A DNA stretch of 64,000 nucleotides, taken from contig CM058230.1 of assembly GCA_030180135.1 (NCBI GenBank), positions 17,919,082 through 17,983,081 on the forward strand, read 5' to 3'. Every line of letters begins with the position of its first letter. The first letter of the stretch is position 1. This DNA comes from Orychophragmus violaceus. Lineage: Eukaryota; Streptophyta; Magnoliopsida; Brassicales; Brassicaceae. Below the pieces are notes generated by a model, which was not told the origin of the DNA, made no database searches, and was given only the letters and a program-made list of their open reading frames with translations. The position numbers and the translations under genes are program-made. Of the stretch, positions 9,984-21,617 are shown in pieces.

Positions 9984-10340
9984 TCTCTCTCTCTCTTTTC
10001 TCTTCTGATAGTTCTTTCTAGACGTCCAAGTTCCTCTAGTCCGAGATTAACTAAGCTCGAGTTTGGATTACTTCGAGTTTTCTGTGTTGGCATAAACTGT
10101 CTGTAATCGTCCAGCAACGATCGATGCTGTCAGTGCAACGATCGATTCAATCTCAAATCGCCTAGTGACGATCGACGCAAGGGATGCAACGATCGACGCA
10201 AGGCGAAAGTCGTACCTGCGACAGAAAGAAACAGAGAAAAAAAAGTTAGCAAATTATGAAAATAAAACGAAAAAAGCAAAAACAAAAAGAAAAATTTCTA
10301 GTAAAAACCCTAAGTTCGGTCCTATCGAAGACTCTAAGAG
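9984..10340 (-). other. Gypsy leader with repeated ACGATCGA motif
   Basis: This lies between the PBS and the gag ATG. ACGATCGA occurs four times within about 90 bp (10105-10200). No convincing ORF. Confidence 0.6.
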
Positions 10341-10358
10341 TCCCCGGCAACGGCGCCA
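10341..10358 (-). promoter_or_regulatory. Primer-binding site (tRNA-Asp type)
   Basis: The minus strand reads TGGCGCCGTTGCCGGGGA, the PBS used by Athila/Tat-type gypsy elements, six bases inside the LTR. Confidence 0.9.
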
Positions 10359-10364
10359 AAAACT

Positions 10365-11557
10365 TGATAGGTTCTAAGTTTTACCCTATTATAAACTGCA
10401 AGTGCACAGTATCGTCAAAGTAGTATATAGGGTTATCGAATCCACAGGGACACTTGGTCTCAATAGAATCAGAAACGTAGAGATTAATACTATAAATAAG
10501 CAGATGGTGAAGTAAATAAATTGCGAAGCAAGAAAGTAAACAGTAGCAAGTTGGTTGTGAAAGCAATAAACTAAAAGCGTTAAGCCTAGGGTATTCTCAG
10601 GAAATCAGACAAGCAGACAAGTTAATCAGTCAGGATCTAATTAAACTCAGTTCTAGAACTCAAATCACGGAAATAGAATTAACCAAATCTCTTTGCGAAA
10701 ACTCTCTAAGTCTAAGTGCAGTAACCCAAATCTCTTTGCAATTACTAACAGATTAAACTAGCATTAAGTTCAAGTTCGATATGTTCACAATTAAACTAAA
10801 CCAAATCTCTTTGCGAATAATTTAATTGCTCAACCTAAATAGTTCAGATTCTAAAACACACTCTCGTGTCGAATTTAGCAACCTAAGATCTAGATTCTAA
10901 TTGATCAGGTTAGAACTAGCATTAAGCACAATTTAGTTTGAAGAACATTCTAATCATATGAATCCTTAACTGAATTAAACAAGTCTAGCAAGTCATCAAA
11001 CCCTAATGAGAAACCCTAAACTTAACTATGGATCTACTCAGACATGATTGATGAAAACATAATCATAGAAATAATAGATTGCATATAAGAGAATAAAATA
11101 TCAAAGGGGTTCGAAATCTTCTCCAAAATAAGTGAATACAGGAAATAGATCAGCCCCAAAAGCTCTAAAAATCTCTTAGCTCTAAGTATGAAAGCGTAAG
11201 TAAATTAAACACCAAAATCCTCTATATATAGGTCTAATCTCGCCTGGGGCTTCTGTGTAAATACTGGAACTATTCTGGGCCTCTTTGCAAATCTTCATAA
11301 CTTGTTAAACCGACGCGTACGGCCCATCTCGCTAGTGTGTCGACCGATGCACAAGGTGTGTCGGTCGATGCTTGATCAATAAATCGGACAGTGAGTTAAG
11401 CTCTCGGCCAAAACGTCCCAAAAGTCCCAAAATGCTCCAAATATCTCCAATTAGCTCCAAACCTGATTAAACCTGTAAAAGACTCTAAACGAACACAAAA
11501 GACACTAAAAACACATCTATATCATGGTATAAAATGGGTAAAAACCATGATATATCA
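10365..11557 (-). repeat. Gypsy 5' LTR (1,193 bp)
   Basis: It is bounded by TGATA...TATCA inverted ends (TGATAGGTTC at 10365; GATATATCA ending 11557). It contains a TATATATA box region near 11220-11232 and scattered repeats of ccaaatctctttgc (10684, 10727, 10800). The 3' LTR is missing from the window. Confidence 0.85.
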
Positions 11558-13598
11558 GTAATCGCTCCATAAAAATATGGCATTCATGACTCTTCATGCC
11601 CGAGAACTTGCCATTAACTATATCAACACAAGTAGCCAAGTCTGGTGCGTAACCGTCTGGAAATTTGACTGCATGTTTCACACATTCCAATAACTTTTCC
11701 TTTGCTTCTTCCATCAGTGTGAAGGCGGGGAAAGGAGCTTTACCAGAACTATCGAGATGTAACTGTGGTCGAGAACAAAATAGTTCTATATCCCTTCGTG
11801 ACATGATGGTGTCGTTTGTCTTACCCTTTACATTCATAAGAGTATTCATGATGTTGTCAAAAAAATTCTTCTCAATATGCATCACATCCAGATTATGTCG
11901 GAGATTGAGGTCTGTCCAATACGGTAGCTCCCAGAATATGCTTTCCTTGTGCCAATTGTGCAAGGTGACATAACCAGGCTTCCTCTTTTCATGACCGTTT
12001 CCACCGCAATTCTTTATTTTCTGTGGTTCTACACTATAGAACCGCTCATAAAAAAGTTGCTGCCCGGTGTAAGACTGAGGTGGATACTCATTCACAGCGT
12101 GTTTTCCATTCAAGAAGTCTTTTCTATTCTTCCTTAGCGGATGCCTACGACAATCAAACCAACATGTCTTCCTCCCATTCGGTAGATAAAATGACTTTTT
12201 ATCGTCCATGCAAATGGAACAAGACAATTTACCATGTGTCGTCCATCCTGATAACATACCATACGCCGGAAAATTGCTTATCGTCCACATCAACACTGCT
12301 TTCAGATTAAAATTTTGATGAAAGGATACGTCGTACACATCGACTCCGGTAGACCACAATTCTTTTAATTCCTCAATAAGAGGTCGGAGGAAAATATCAA
12401 GACTTGCTCGCAGATGATTTGGACCTGAATTCAGAATTGTAAGGAACAAGTATTATGTGTTCATGCACATCCAATGGGGCAAGTTATATGGAGTCAATAT
12501 CACAAGCCACAAGGAATGATTACGAGACATGCCAAATGGATTGAACCCATTTGTACACAATCCCAAATAAACGTTACGAAGTTATTCGGAAACCGAAGAT
12601 GTAGGTCTTGAAAATATTTCCACTCTGCAGCATCAGAAGGATGACACATTTCTCCGTCCTTTGCTCGGTGGTCCGCATGCCATCTCATTGCCGCTGCATT
12701 CTTCACGCTCTGATACATTCTCTTCAATCTATCAGCGATAGGTAGATACCACATACGAGAATCTGCTATTTTGGTTCTAAGGTTTCCGTCGTTGGGCTTC
12801 CATCTTGACGAACAACAAAATTGACACTTATCCCACTTTTCGTCTTCTTTCCATAATATCATACAATTGTTAATACAAACATCAATTGTATGATACGGTT
12901 GACTGGTTTCCTTCTGGTAAATAATCTGTCAACATCTCGCACCATCAATCCACACACTTTCCAGTCATATTATAGCACATCTTGTTTTGCAGGACCCGTG
13001 CGGCTAAGGATAACTGAGAGTGACCTTCACGACAACCATCATATAATGGATTTCTCGCCCTTTCTAACAAGTCGTAGAATTTTTTGGAATGGTTACGTAC
13101 CGGTTCTTCAACATTTTGATAACTATCAAAATTCACGCTATCACGAAATGCATCATTCACCATATCCACATATCTATCTTCTACGACATCATCTTCTTGC
13201 GTCATATTAACATAACCCGGTCCTAAAGCCACATTAATTTCCTCCCCATGCTTATACCAAATATAATAATCTTCCATAAATCCTCTACCTAATATATAAT
13301 TCCAAATTTTGTTCCCCGGGATAACTTTCTCGTTTTTGCAGAAAGTACAAGGGCAAAAAAACCTACCGCCATTGCTTAGCGCAAAAGATTGATTACCTGC
13401 AAAAGCCATGAATTGTTCGACCCCCATTTCGAACTCCGCCGAGAAATTTCGCGTCTCTGAATTTATCCTCTTATACATCCATTCCCGAGCATTATAGAAT
13501 CCCGACATTGTATGAAATTGGGTGTACGATTTTTTTTTTGATTCATAAGATGGAGAGTGAGTTTGAGCATTTGTTGGAGTGAGGAGAAGAGCGGTCAA
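11558..13598 (-). pseudogene. TNP2-type CACTA transposase, copy B
   Basis: Blocks in order on the minus strand: 13598-12945 transposase-associated domain (likely ATG 13508) ending at an internal TGA; about 12880-12500 with TIDVC, KWDKCQFC, YLPIADRLKRMYQSVKN and GEMCHPSDAAEWKYF; then, after a frameshift near 12580, NGFNPFGMS in another frame; 12449-11517 with PLIEELKELWSTGVDVYDVS, AVLMWTISNFPAYGMLSGWT, CSICMDDKKSFYLPNGRK and LDVMHIEKNFFDN. The protein is cut at ..CHIFMERLL by the gypsy LTR. At least one nonsense codon, two frame changes and the insertion make it non-functional. The conserved blocks are characteristic of the En/Spm TNP2 family. Confidence 0.9.
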
Positions 13599-13615
13599 AG
13601 GTTTATATATAGACC

Positions 13616-14011
13616 ATATTGCGACTGATCTGCGACCACTAAGCGACTGCTATATAAAGTCGCAAAAGTAAGTACACCAACCCGAGAACAATTAAAACAC
13701 GTGGGTGTACTGACTTTTTACTACCAAATAGCGTATGAGTTGCAACCCACTGAAAACAGTCGCTAAGTAATCGCCAATTTTGCGACCAATTAGCGACTAC
13801 ATGTTTACGACAACAGTGTAGTCGTCTATCCGTCGCGAAATAGCGACTAATTTACGACTCATGTTTTGCGGTCACATATTTGTGACCTATTTACGACTAA
13901 TGTATATCGGTCGCTAAGAAGTTATGAATTGGTCGCAAATTGGTCGAGACTTTTTGCGACCACGTAAATGGTCGCACCTTGCAATCGTGAAACAACGGTT
14001 TTCTTGTAGTG
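13616..14011. repeat. CACTA subterminal GCGAC array, copy B
   Basis: Same array as in copy A, with one visible base change at 13989. Confidence 0.8.
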
Positions 14012-14362
14012 AAATGACTAAATTTTGTCCATAATTAACCAGCACTTTTCGTGATACAGAAAAATATTTAGAAATGCGTATACAAAATACGAAATATTCA
14101 GTTAGAAATTATAAAGAGACTTTGTAGATCCACCACGAATATTATCAAATCTCGTTTCAGATTTCGAGAGAACATGTACAAAACAAATGAAATTTCATGG
14201 TTATATGAAAACAAAATATTCTAAGAGAAAAGTGGCAAATATGTAACAACAATGTCAAACAGTTAGAAAAGAAATTATTCAAATAGCGTACATGTTTTGT
14301 TCAAAAAAAGAAAAAAATAGCATACATGTTTATTTTATAACAACCATTCGAAAGAAATATTA

Positions 14363-14855
14363 TTATTTTTTCTTTATATGAAAGAAAGATAGGATAAATA
14401 CTTTGATAGGATGATTAAGAAGCCCATGGAAAACAGTCAGGAGAGCCTCCATCGTACGACATGGACCTGACTCGAAAATATGCCAAATACATTCTCTGCA
14501 TATTTCACTTACTTTTTGGATTATCGTCTCTATCTGCCCTAAAGATGGCAAACGTCTTAACATTTCCAGGCCACGAGAAAGTGCAAGTATACCCCCCATT
14601 GCCCTTCGTAGATTGACACGAAACCTGAAATTGTAACTTTCGTCAGCTAGGCTCGCTTTAAACTCCAAATCTTTCCGTTATTCCTACAGTGCAAGACTAA
14701 TCCTTCACGTGTGAGTGTGACCAATTTGTTAGTGATCACAACATGTTTAGGCAAGAACGACAAATCTAAATGTGTCCAAGTGATAATGAAGTTCTGAAGA
14801 TAGTTAGAAATGTTATTAGCACGAAAATCAAGTGGTGGTTTGTTGAGGAAACCAT
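14363..14855 (-). pseudogene. SPH (S1-family) pseudogene, copy B
   Basis: All reading-frame lesions match copy A: a signal peptide frame from ATG 14855, then LPKHVVITNKL and LVLHCRNNGK in a second frame, and ICRECIWHIFESGPCR in a third. The damage therefore predates the duplication. The hAT MITE upstream is also shared. Confidence 0.8.
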
Positions 14856-14856
14856 G

Positions 14857-15616
14857 GATGTGATCAGTGGCGGATCTAGAAACATATTTTACCGGGGGCA
14901 TAAAATAATTTAATTTTTGTATTTATAAATATCTAAAAAGTAATGTTCATGAAATGGGAATAATACAATATATTAAAGCATATAAATAATAATAAATTAC
15001 TTTTTAGTATATGGATATATAGCTTATTATGAGAAACTTAACTTCAATTGAAAAATACTTAGAGAAAAAAAATATAAAAACCAAAAAATATGAGGTAAAA
15101 ATAGAATTATATATAGAAAGGATATAGAGATTAAAAAAAAAAATGTTTTCATCGGATTTCAAACACAGAAAACCAACAACAAAGAGTTTTAAAAAGCAGG
15201 GACTGAGTCCAAGTAAAATTAAGCTGCAAAATCTTAAGGGAAGGATTATGTAGCCATTACCATAAATTTTTAGAATTCCATGTAACAAAAAGATATGAAA
15301 GACAGTACCTAGAAAGGGAATAAATAATAAATGATTTTGAAAGATGCTAATATGGAAATTAAGAATTAAATTAAATAGGGAGGAGTCAGCAAAGAAGAGC
15401 CGTGAATTGATGATGAGATGATGCGTTAAATTAAAAAGAGATGTGGAAGAGAGTAGTGGGTATCGAACCGGGGGCAGGTGAAAGTTATGACCGGGGGCAA
15501 CGACCAGCTGAGCCATTGAAAGTTTTATAAATTTGCCTACTATCATAATATTTACTCAAATCTACCGGGGGCAGTTGCCCCCCTGCCCCTCACCTAGATC
15601 CGCCACTGGATGTGAT
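14857..15616. mobile_element. hAT-type MITE with GATGTGAT target duplication, copy B
   Basis: Element proper 14865-15608. Terminal inverted repeats and the flanking 8-bp duplication are as in copy A. Confidence 0.92.
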
Positions 15617-15963
15617 TTGTTGAAGATAGTTAATAATATAGTTTTGATTCTCGGTCAAATATATTATATATAGTTTTGATATTATGGAAGTAGTATTCAT
15701 ATATTAAAAAACATAAACTACATATATCCTTTAATTACTCTTTTTGATGGGATACGAAATCTGTTGTTTAGAAAAAATGTAGAAACCTGTTGTTTAGAAA
15801 AATGTAAAAATCTGTAGGTTATAAAGATGTAATTTTTTTAGCTAAGAGAAATAATTTTCTCTTCAAAGAAAGATATATACTAATCATAGTCTTTAAGCAA
15901 TTAAAATGGTATGATATCTTAAAGCATCTGTTTTAGTATTAGGATTTCGTCTAGTAGTTTTTC

Positions 15964-16779
15964 TTTACACATGCGTTTTTTTGTCAACTTTATATTGATA
16001 AGGCCCACAAAGGGTTAGATAGTACATGCCAAATGGGCCAAAAATACAAAGAGAAAGCAGAAATTAAGAAGAAAATTCATAACGTAAATGGGCCAACAAA
16101 TGAGTCGGATCTCTAGTCCAATTAGCTCGAGAGAAGGGAGAGGCTGCCACGCGGTGAAGAAAAGGACACGTGTCTTCAACGCCGTTGATACCGCCATGCA
16201 ACTTCGGTGTCGGAAGTTATCGTCGGTCACCGACAGCGAAGCATGAATCCGAGTAAGCAGCTTACCCTTTGCCGATCATTTGCCCACGGAACATGATGCC
16301 AGAAAGCGCTGCATATCAAAAAAGTCCAGCTTCAAAGCAACGCCTAGCACAGTCAGATCCAAAGAGACCCATCGCTGGCCGGATCCAGAATGGGTCCGCC
16401 TATTACACCTTGACATCGCGGCGAGATTCGAGCAAGAATATGAGGCCAACGGATATTAAATCCTTCCAACCCGAAAGAGACACAACGAAGATCAGAAAAA
16501 TCGGCGATGACTGACGAGAAAACTCAGAGGAGATAATCGAAACCAGGAAAAACCTGGAGAAAATTTGACAAAAGGTCGGAAGCCTAACCGGACAACAGCT
16601 CGAAATTTATTCAAAACTCAAAAACTAAATCCTACACAAAAGATCGGAAGATATATACAAAAAACAAAAGTAACCCGATCGGTAGCCGAAAACAGAGATG
16701 AGTTGATCGGAGACTCTAGAGAGAAGACAGAGAAAAGCTAGAGAGAGATAAAAGTAATATAGTTTTTACACATGCGTTT
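15964..16779 (-). mobile_element. Short LINE-like insertion, copy B
   Basis: Same insertion and TTTACACATGCGTTT target duplications as copy A, with one visible change at 16066. Confidence 0.8.
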
Positions 16780-16911
16780 CTAATTAACCTATTTTCACAC
16801 CTGTGTATTTCTAGTAAACAATTACATACCTTTAATTTTTTTTTGTAAAAATGTTAAATTAATTCACAAAAAAAAAAAATCGGACATCTTCTAACTTCCT
16901 ATACTTCATCA

Positions 16912-17711
16912 TCAATACTATTAAAAAATTAGAGTCATTAGGAAACTAACATTTGTGTCATGTGTTATTTACAATTTGTGTCACTAGAGATTTAAGAGTG
17001 TTTTTAATATTCATTAAGGGTAATTAAGGAATATACCAATTTCTCTACTATCCATGTTTCTAAACAAGACAATAACTAAACATGTATCCAAACAAGCTAA
17101 ATATAACGGGTTTCGCTTTTCTAATTAATTAAAAATATAAACATGAAACTATTAAATCAATTGATAAATATGACTAAATAATTTAAACATCAACTATTTT
17201 GTATATATAAGATAATATTCTTTAATTACGATTATATTCAAAATTAAAATATAATATATTTTAATATATTTTTTTTTGTTTATTTCAAATATAAATATTT
17301 ATGTTTATATTATAATAAAATTTTAGAATTTGTTTTTACTATTGCATTTTTAGCGGGTTGTTACATCATATTGCAAAATATTTAAACTATTATAAGAGCG
17401 GATTGAAAAATAAATTGGCCAATTTCGAATTCTAAAAATGAACTTTGCACGAGTTTAAAACAAAATAAAAACTTATAATGCAAAATCGCTATTTCAATCT
17501 CTTTATCTTTACGATATACCTCTTCTCAAATAACACACAATTCTTTTTTAAACCTAAATTATTAATTTATTTTTATAATACGGATTAAACAATTATAAAC
17601 AAAATTTGATTGCATAATTAAAAAAAATTAATTACTAATTATAAAATAAATATAATTTAAATTTGTAAAGAAAAGTAAATCCGCGCTTTCTAAGCGCGGG
17701 TCAAAATCTAG
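16912..17711 (+). mobile_element. Non-autonomous Helitron H1 (800 bp)
   Basis: It begins TCAATACTATTAAAAAATTA right after an A and ends with a hairpin (CCGCGC-TTTCTAA-GCGCGG, 17681-17699). TCAAAATCTAG then follows, before a T. TC start, 3' hairpin, CTRR end and A/T insertion site are the Helitron signature. It has no Rep/helicase. Confidence 0.9.
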
Positions 17712-17968
17712 TTAAATGTTAATAAATTTGAAGACTATCTTTCGCAGTAAATCATAAAAATAATAGATGCATGTTTTGAGATACTCTTCTATATATGTGT
17801 CATGGGTGCTTACGAGTTACGAGACTACATGTAAAGAAATCACAATGTTCTTGATGAGGAGAAAGATGGATCCAATATATGGTTTATCTGAAATATACAT
17901 GTAAAGAGATCACTATGTTCCGGTTAAAATTATAAAATTTACTCAATATCCGAACAACATATATCCTT

Positions 17969-18514
17969 TGTTATACATGGGTTTAGCACCCATCTAATTA
18001 ACTCGGCCATACATGTTTTGTGGATAAAGGGTCGGTCTTCGGCCCATCAACAAAACAGTTCGATCATTTCATGCTCATTCGATCCAAGTTCACCATGCTC
18101 GGCTCAGCCCATTTTTAATCTGAAGTACGCTCATTCGCCACGAATTCGATAAAGAGTCAACGGCCAGTACAAAACAACGACTGTATTTTACTATAAATAG
18201 AATTGTTCACTGTACGTTAAATGTAAGTTTTTGGGATTTGTGCACTTACTACTTTCTCTCTCTAGAATTCACACGTCTCAAATTGTAGCTCGAGCTCGTC
18301 TATCGACCTACTCGGACTCACTTCTCATCAGATTATAAATACGCTCGTCTCTCGATGACTTTATACCTTCATGTTCGTTTTTAAACTTTAGTCTATTCTC
18401 TTACAAAGATAGACTTTAATCCATACTTCCACCGAATACGTTAACTTAGACCGAACGAGACGAACATTCAATCTTTGTGACGAACTCGGTTATGACATAG
18501 TTGTATAACGAACA
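17969..18514 (+). repeat. Probable solo LTR
   Basis: TGTTATAC at the start mirrors GTATAAC near the end, before a terminal CA at 18513-18514. A CTATAAATAG box at about 18190 is followed by a CT-rich stretch, as in LTR promoters. I found no clean 5-bp target duplication, so the ends are approximate. Confidence 0.4.
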
Positions 18515-19207
18515 CATATAAGGAAAAAAAAATACTTTCTAGATAAAGTAGAACTGATTATGGATACCATCGATCTGTTTTGTAGCTTATTTCCAACTCT
18601 CTCAATAGTATATTAGTATGATATTGTCTATTTTTGATTCATAAAGACAAAATTTGGATAGATTTGTTATTAAGTTTTTAGACTCCTCCCACAATAAATT
18701 TCAGGCTACATTTATTTAGGTTTACATTTTCTAAACATTAGGTTTTGATACCAATTGTGTCACTGATGATGTTCTGGGAGACCACATACTTCAGAGTTTA
18801 CACAGGCCATGTACAGCGGCCGTGGACAGAAAACAAATAAAGGTCTTCCACATTTTAATAACTAAAAAATTTGAGGTGGCATATTAAATAAGGGAATGAA
18901 ATCTTTTGAGTGGCACAGAAAGAAAAGAGATATCAAAAAGAGCTGAAAAAGATTGCAAAAGCTCACTTTTTTGCAACAGCATGTGGCTCTCTAATCTTTA
19001 CCAGTCCCTTTCTCTGCTGATGTGTGATCTTTCCCCACTTTTTCTCCCTGTGTGGCTCTGTGCGATCCTTTAATACCAACCACCCCAGATTTGTTATACA
19101 TATATACTCTTGTCTCTTAAAGAATAACACACATACAATCAAATCTTATTCCCGCTTCACTTTCTCTTCTTTCTTCTGTCCGATAGTCCTTACTTGCAAA
19201 GATTGGT
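18515..19207 (+). promoter_or_regulatory. CDF5 upstream region and 5' UTR
   Basis: It is rich in AAAG Dof-site cores (18895-18965). A tatacatatata box lies near 19098-19108, followed by a CT-rich leader up to the ATG. The nearest mobile sequence upstream is the probable solo LTR ending at 18514. Confidence 0.5.
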
Positions 19208-20616
19208 ATGTCTGAAATTAGAGATACTCCGATAAAATTATTTGGGTGGACAATTACAACTTCTTTGTCCCCTGTTCTTCCCGATTCTTTCGATCACGGC
19301 ATGGATAATTCAACCTCTTCTTCTTCGTCTTCCTCTCCCTCACTTCAACTACACATGGTATGATGCCGAGTTGAATATCAACACGTTTTCTAATGTTCTT
19401 AGATGCTAAGAAATGTGTTCAAGGTGACTTTTTTGGGTAAAAAAAATGTGTTCAAGATGACTTAAAATCAATATGTATTGTTAAACTTTTGCTTGTAGAG
19501 ATGTCAAAAAAAAAAAAAAAAAAAAATTTGCTTGTAGAGTAAATTTTTCATTCACATAAGTAATGAAAAGGAAGAAAAAAACGTAGAGAAAAAAGGTATC
19601 CGCCTCAATTCGTTCTTCTTTGTTTTAGGTTTAAGAGTTCATCCAAATTCACTCGAATTCACAATAAAAATGCCAAAAAAAAAAAAATGAATCTTTTTAT
19701 AATATTTATCAGTTTGAAACTAGTTTCATGATGTTAATTCTAATCCAAAGTTCCTCAAAATTTTCAGATGAACAACCAATCTGCTACTGATAACAGAGAA
19801 CAAGACAATACAAGTCTTCAGGTATCATCTGATCTTAACAAAGAGTCAAAAGAAACATCTGAGAACAGCGATGACCAACATAGCGAGATCACAACAACTA
19901 CTACAGCGGAAGAGAAAGTAACCGACTTGAAGAAACCAGACAAGATTCTTCCATGCCCGAGATGCACCAGTGCTGACACCAAATTCTGTTACTACAACAA
20001 CTACAACGTTAACCAGCCACGTCACTTCTGCAGAAACTGCCAGAGGTATTGGACTTCCGGTGGATCCATGAGGACCGTCCCGGTTGGTTCAGGCCGCCGC
20101 AAGAACAAAGGATGGGTTTCCACGCACAACAATTCCGAGAATACTAGTAGTGACTATACTAACAATTACAATAGCTCCTCGATGAAGATTCTCAACTTCG
20201 AGTCTTCTGACTCTTTTGTTACTGAGAACGTTAAGCATCAATCAAGCGATGTAAAGTTAACCGCCAGTTCTGTTTCCCAGGATTTCAAGAAGTTCCAAGA
20301 ATTTCTTCCTCCGCAAGTAACATCCCCTGTTTCGCCTCCTTGGCCTTACCAGTACCCTCCTAACCCTAGTTTCTACCACATCCCCGTCTACTGGGGCTGC
20401 ATGGTACCAGTTTGGTCTAGCCAAGGGACTTCGACTTGTCTAGGAAAAAGGACAAGAGATGAAGTTTCACATGACACTTTTGTAAGAGGAAGATTGGATT
20501 CACCATATGAAAGTATTAAAAACGAAGCAAGCGTAGGTACTAGCTACGGAGAATCATGTGTGCTATCTGGTACGGATGAAACGCGAGAAGACAGAGCAAT
20601 TCAGCTTTTTCATTAA
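19208..20616 (+). CDS. CDF5: Cycling Dof factor, CDF5-like, with frameshifted C-terminus
   Basis: Exon 1 is 19208-19357 and begins MSEIRDTPIKLFGWTI, the N-terminal KLFG motif of CDF proteins. A GT...AG intron follows (19358-19767), and exon 2 is 19768-20616, giving 332 residues. The Dof zinc finger lies at about residues 113-141 (CPRC...CRNC, CX2CX21CX2C), followed by the basic GGSMRTVPVGSGRRKNKGW. Further on are SPPWPYQYPPNPSFYHIPVYWGC and CLGKRTRDE, all CDF hallmarks. CDFs are nuclear repressors of CONSTANS/FT and of growth timing, degraded through FKF1-GIGANTEA. The conserved C-terminal motif is present in the DNA but out of frame (next entry), so the protein ends early. The CDF5 assignment rests on sequence plus the MYB105 neighbour. 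Confidence 0.88.
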
Positions 20617-20747
20617 GGGATCTACAACAAAGGACAGCAACAGTAGATTCGTCCATGAAACGTATCTTAACCTGCAAACAAACCCCTGCAGCCATGGCAA
20701 GATCTATGAACTTCAGGGAACGCATAACAGATACTAATATAGAATAG
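20549..20747 (+). pseudogene. CDF5: Out-of-frame remnant of the CDF5 C-terminal FKF1/GI-binding region
   Basis: From about 20549 the family sequence continues in the +1 frame (ENHVCYLVR, QFSFFIKG, RFVHETYLNLQTNP). After an extra base near 20687 it moves to the next frame (AAMARSMNFRERI), ending at TAG 20745-20747. Arabidopsis CDF proteins carry the ETYLNLQANPAAMARSMNF motif at this place. The two shifts go in the same direction and do not compensate. Confidence 0.8.
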
Positions 20748-20832
20748 CGTCAAGGTCTATGTATTGATTGCTACCTTTTAGAAGAAGGGAGAAAAATTGT
20801 AGTTATTTTTGTTGTGTTGTAAAGGTGCACGA

Positions 20833-20915
20833 TCAATACTATTAAAAAATTAGAGTCAAAAGAAAACTAACATTAACTTCATGTGTGATTTACAGGTTAT
20901 GCCATTGAGATTATA
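20833..20915 (+). mobile_element. Helitron 5' terminus H2
   Basis: TCAATACTATTAAAAAATTA after an A, and the following ~75 bp, match the 5' ends of H1 and H3. No matching plus-strand 3' end was found, so the element may be truncated or rearranged. It starts 86 bp after the ancestral CDF5 stop. Confidence 0.7.
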
Positions 20916-21617
20916 AGAATATTTAAATTTTTTATTAAGGGTAAATAGGGTTTTCTACATAATCAATCACTATTAAAAATTCGGATTCTGGGTACCACAA
21001 AACCAATTCACGCGGACCTAACTTTTCAAAACACGCAGACCTAACAAAATTTGAAATCTTCACAGTGTTTTGCAATGTTCTAATCCTAACCATTCATTTT
21101 TAATAGTGATATTATATTGTTTGCAATTTGAATTGGGGCCAATATCATCTAAAGCCCAATATACATAAAAATAACTAATTAAAAATTATTTGCAACACAT
21201 TTAAATTATGTCTTCTTCAGTTGCCGCACATGTGTTTTGATGTTCCATTTACAGAGCAATGTAAATTTGACCTGTACAAGTATGCAAATGTATTTTACTT
21301 AGTGTACAATAAATTAAAACTAATATACATACTAGATATTTAAATATAAGTTTTCGATATCTTATGGCTAATCACATGTCATCGTCCTGCATATTTACTT
21401 TGCATTTATGTAGGAATGAAAATTACACCTGTACAAATAAGCAAGTCTGTTAGGATTACTGTATAGTAGATTACACATATTATAAGGAACATGTTATGGG
21501 TCTACATTTTTTTAATGATTGATACATATACCTAATATCAATCTGATTTCCAAACGTTTATATGTTTTGCTTATATTAGGTATATATCTAATGTTGCATA
21601 TACTACAATAATGCGTA
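20916..21617. other. AT-rich DNA, probably Helitron body
   Basis: No gene. It lies between the inverted Helitron ends H2 and H3; its ownership is unclear. Confidence 0.4.

Larger units (their letters stand above)
7626..11557 (-). mobile_element. Truncated Ty3/gypsy (Athila-like) retrotransposon
   Basis: On the minus strand the order is 5' LTR (11557-10365), Asp-type PBS, leader, gag, protease. It is cut off at 7626 before RT, RNase H and integrase. The LTR side abuts CACTA transposase, so the element inserted into that gene; GTAAT at 11558-11562 is the expected target duplication. The other end is a duplication join, not an LTR. Confidence 0.87.
11558..14011 (-). mobile_element. CACTA transposon, copy B (interrupted by gypsy)
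   Basis: The same element as at 3566-4832 but extending further into the transposase gene, because here the copia insertion is absent. It ends with TTTTCTTGTAGTG at 13999-14011. Its 3' part is cut by the gypsy insertion at 11557/11558. Confidence 0.9.
12745..16804. repeat. Tandem duplication, copy B
   Basis: Second copy of 3566-7625 at an offset of 9,179 bp. It continues without a break into unrelated flanking DNA at 16805, so this side shows the ancestral right-hand junction. Confidence 0.93.
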
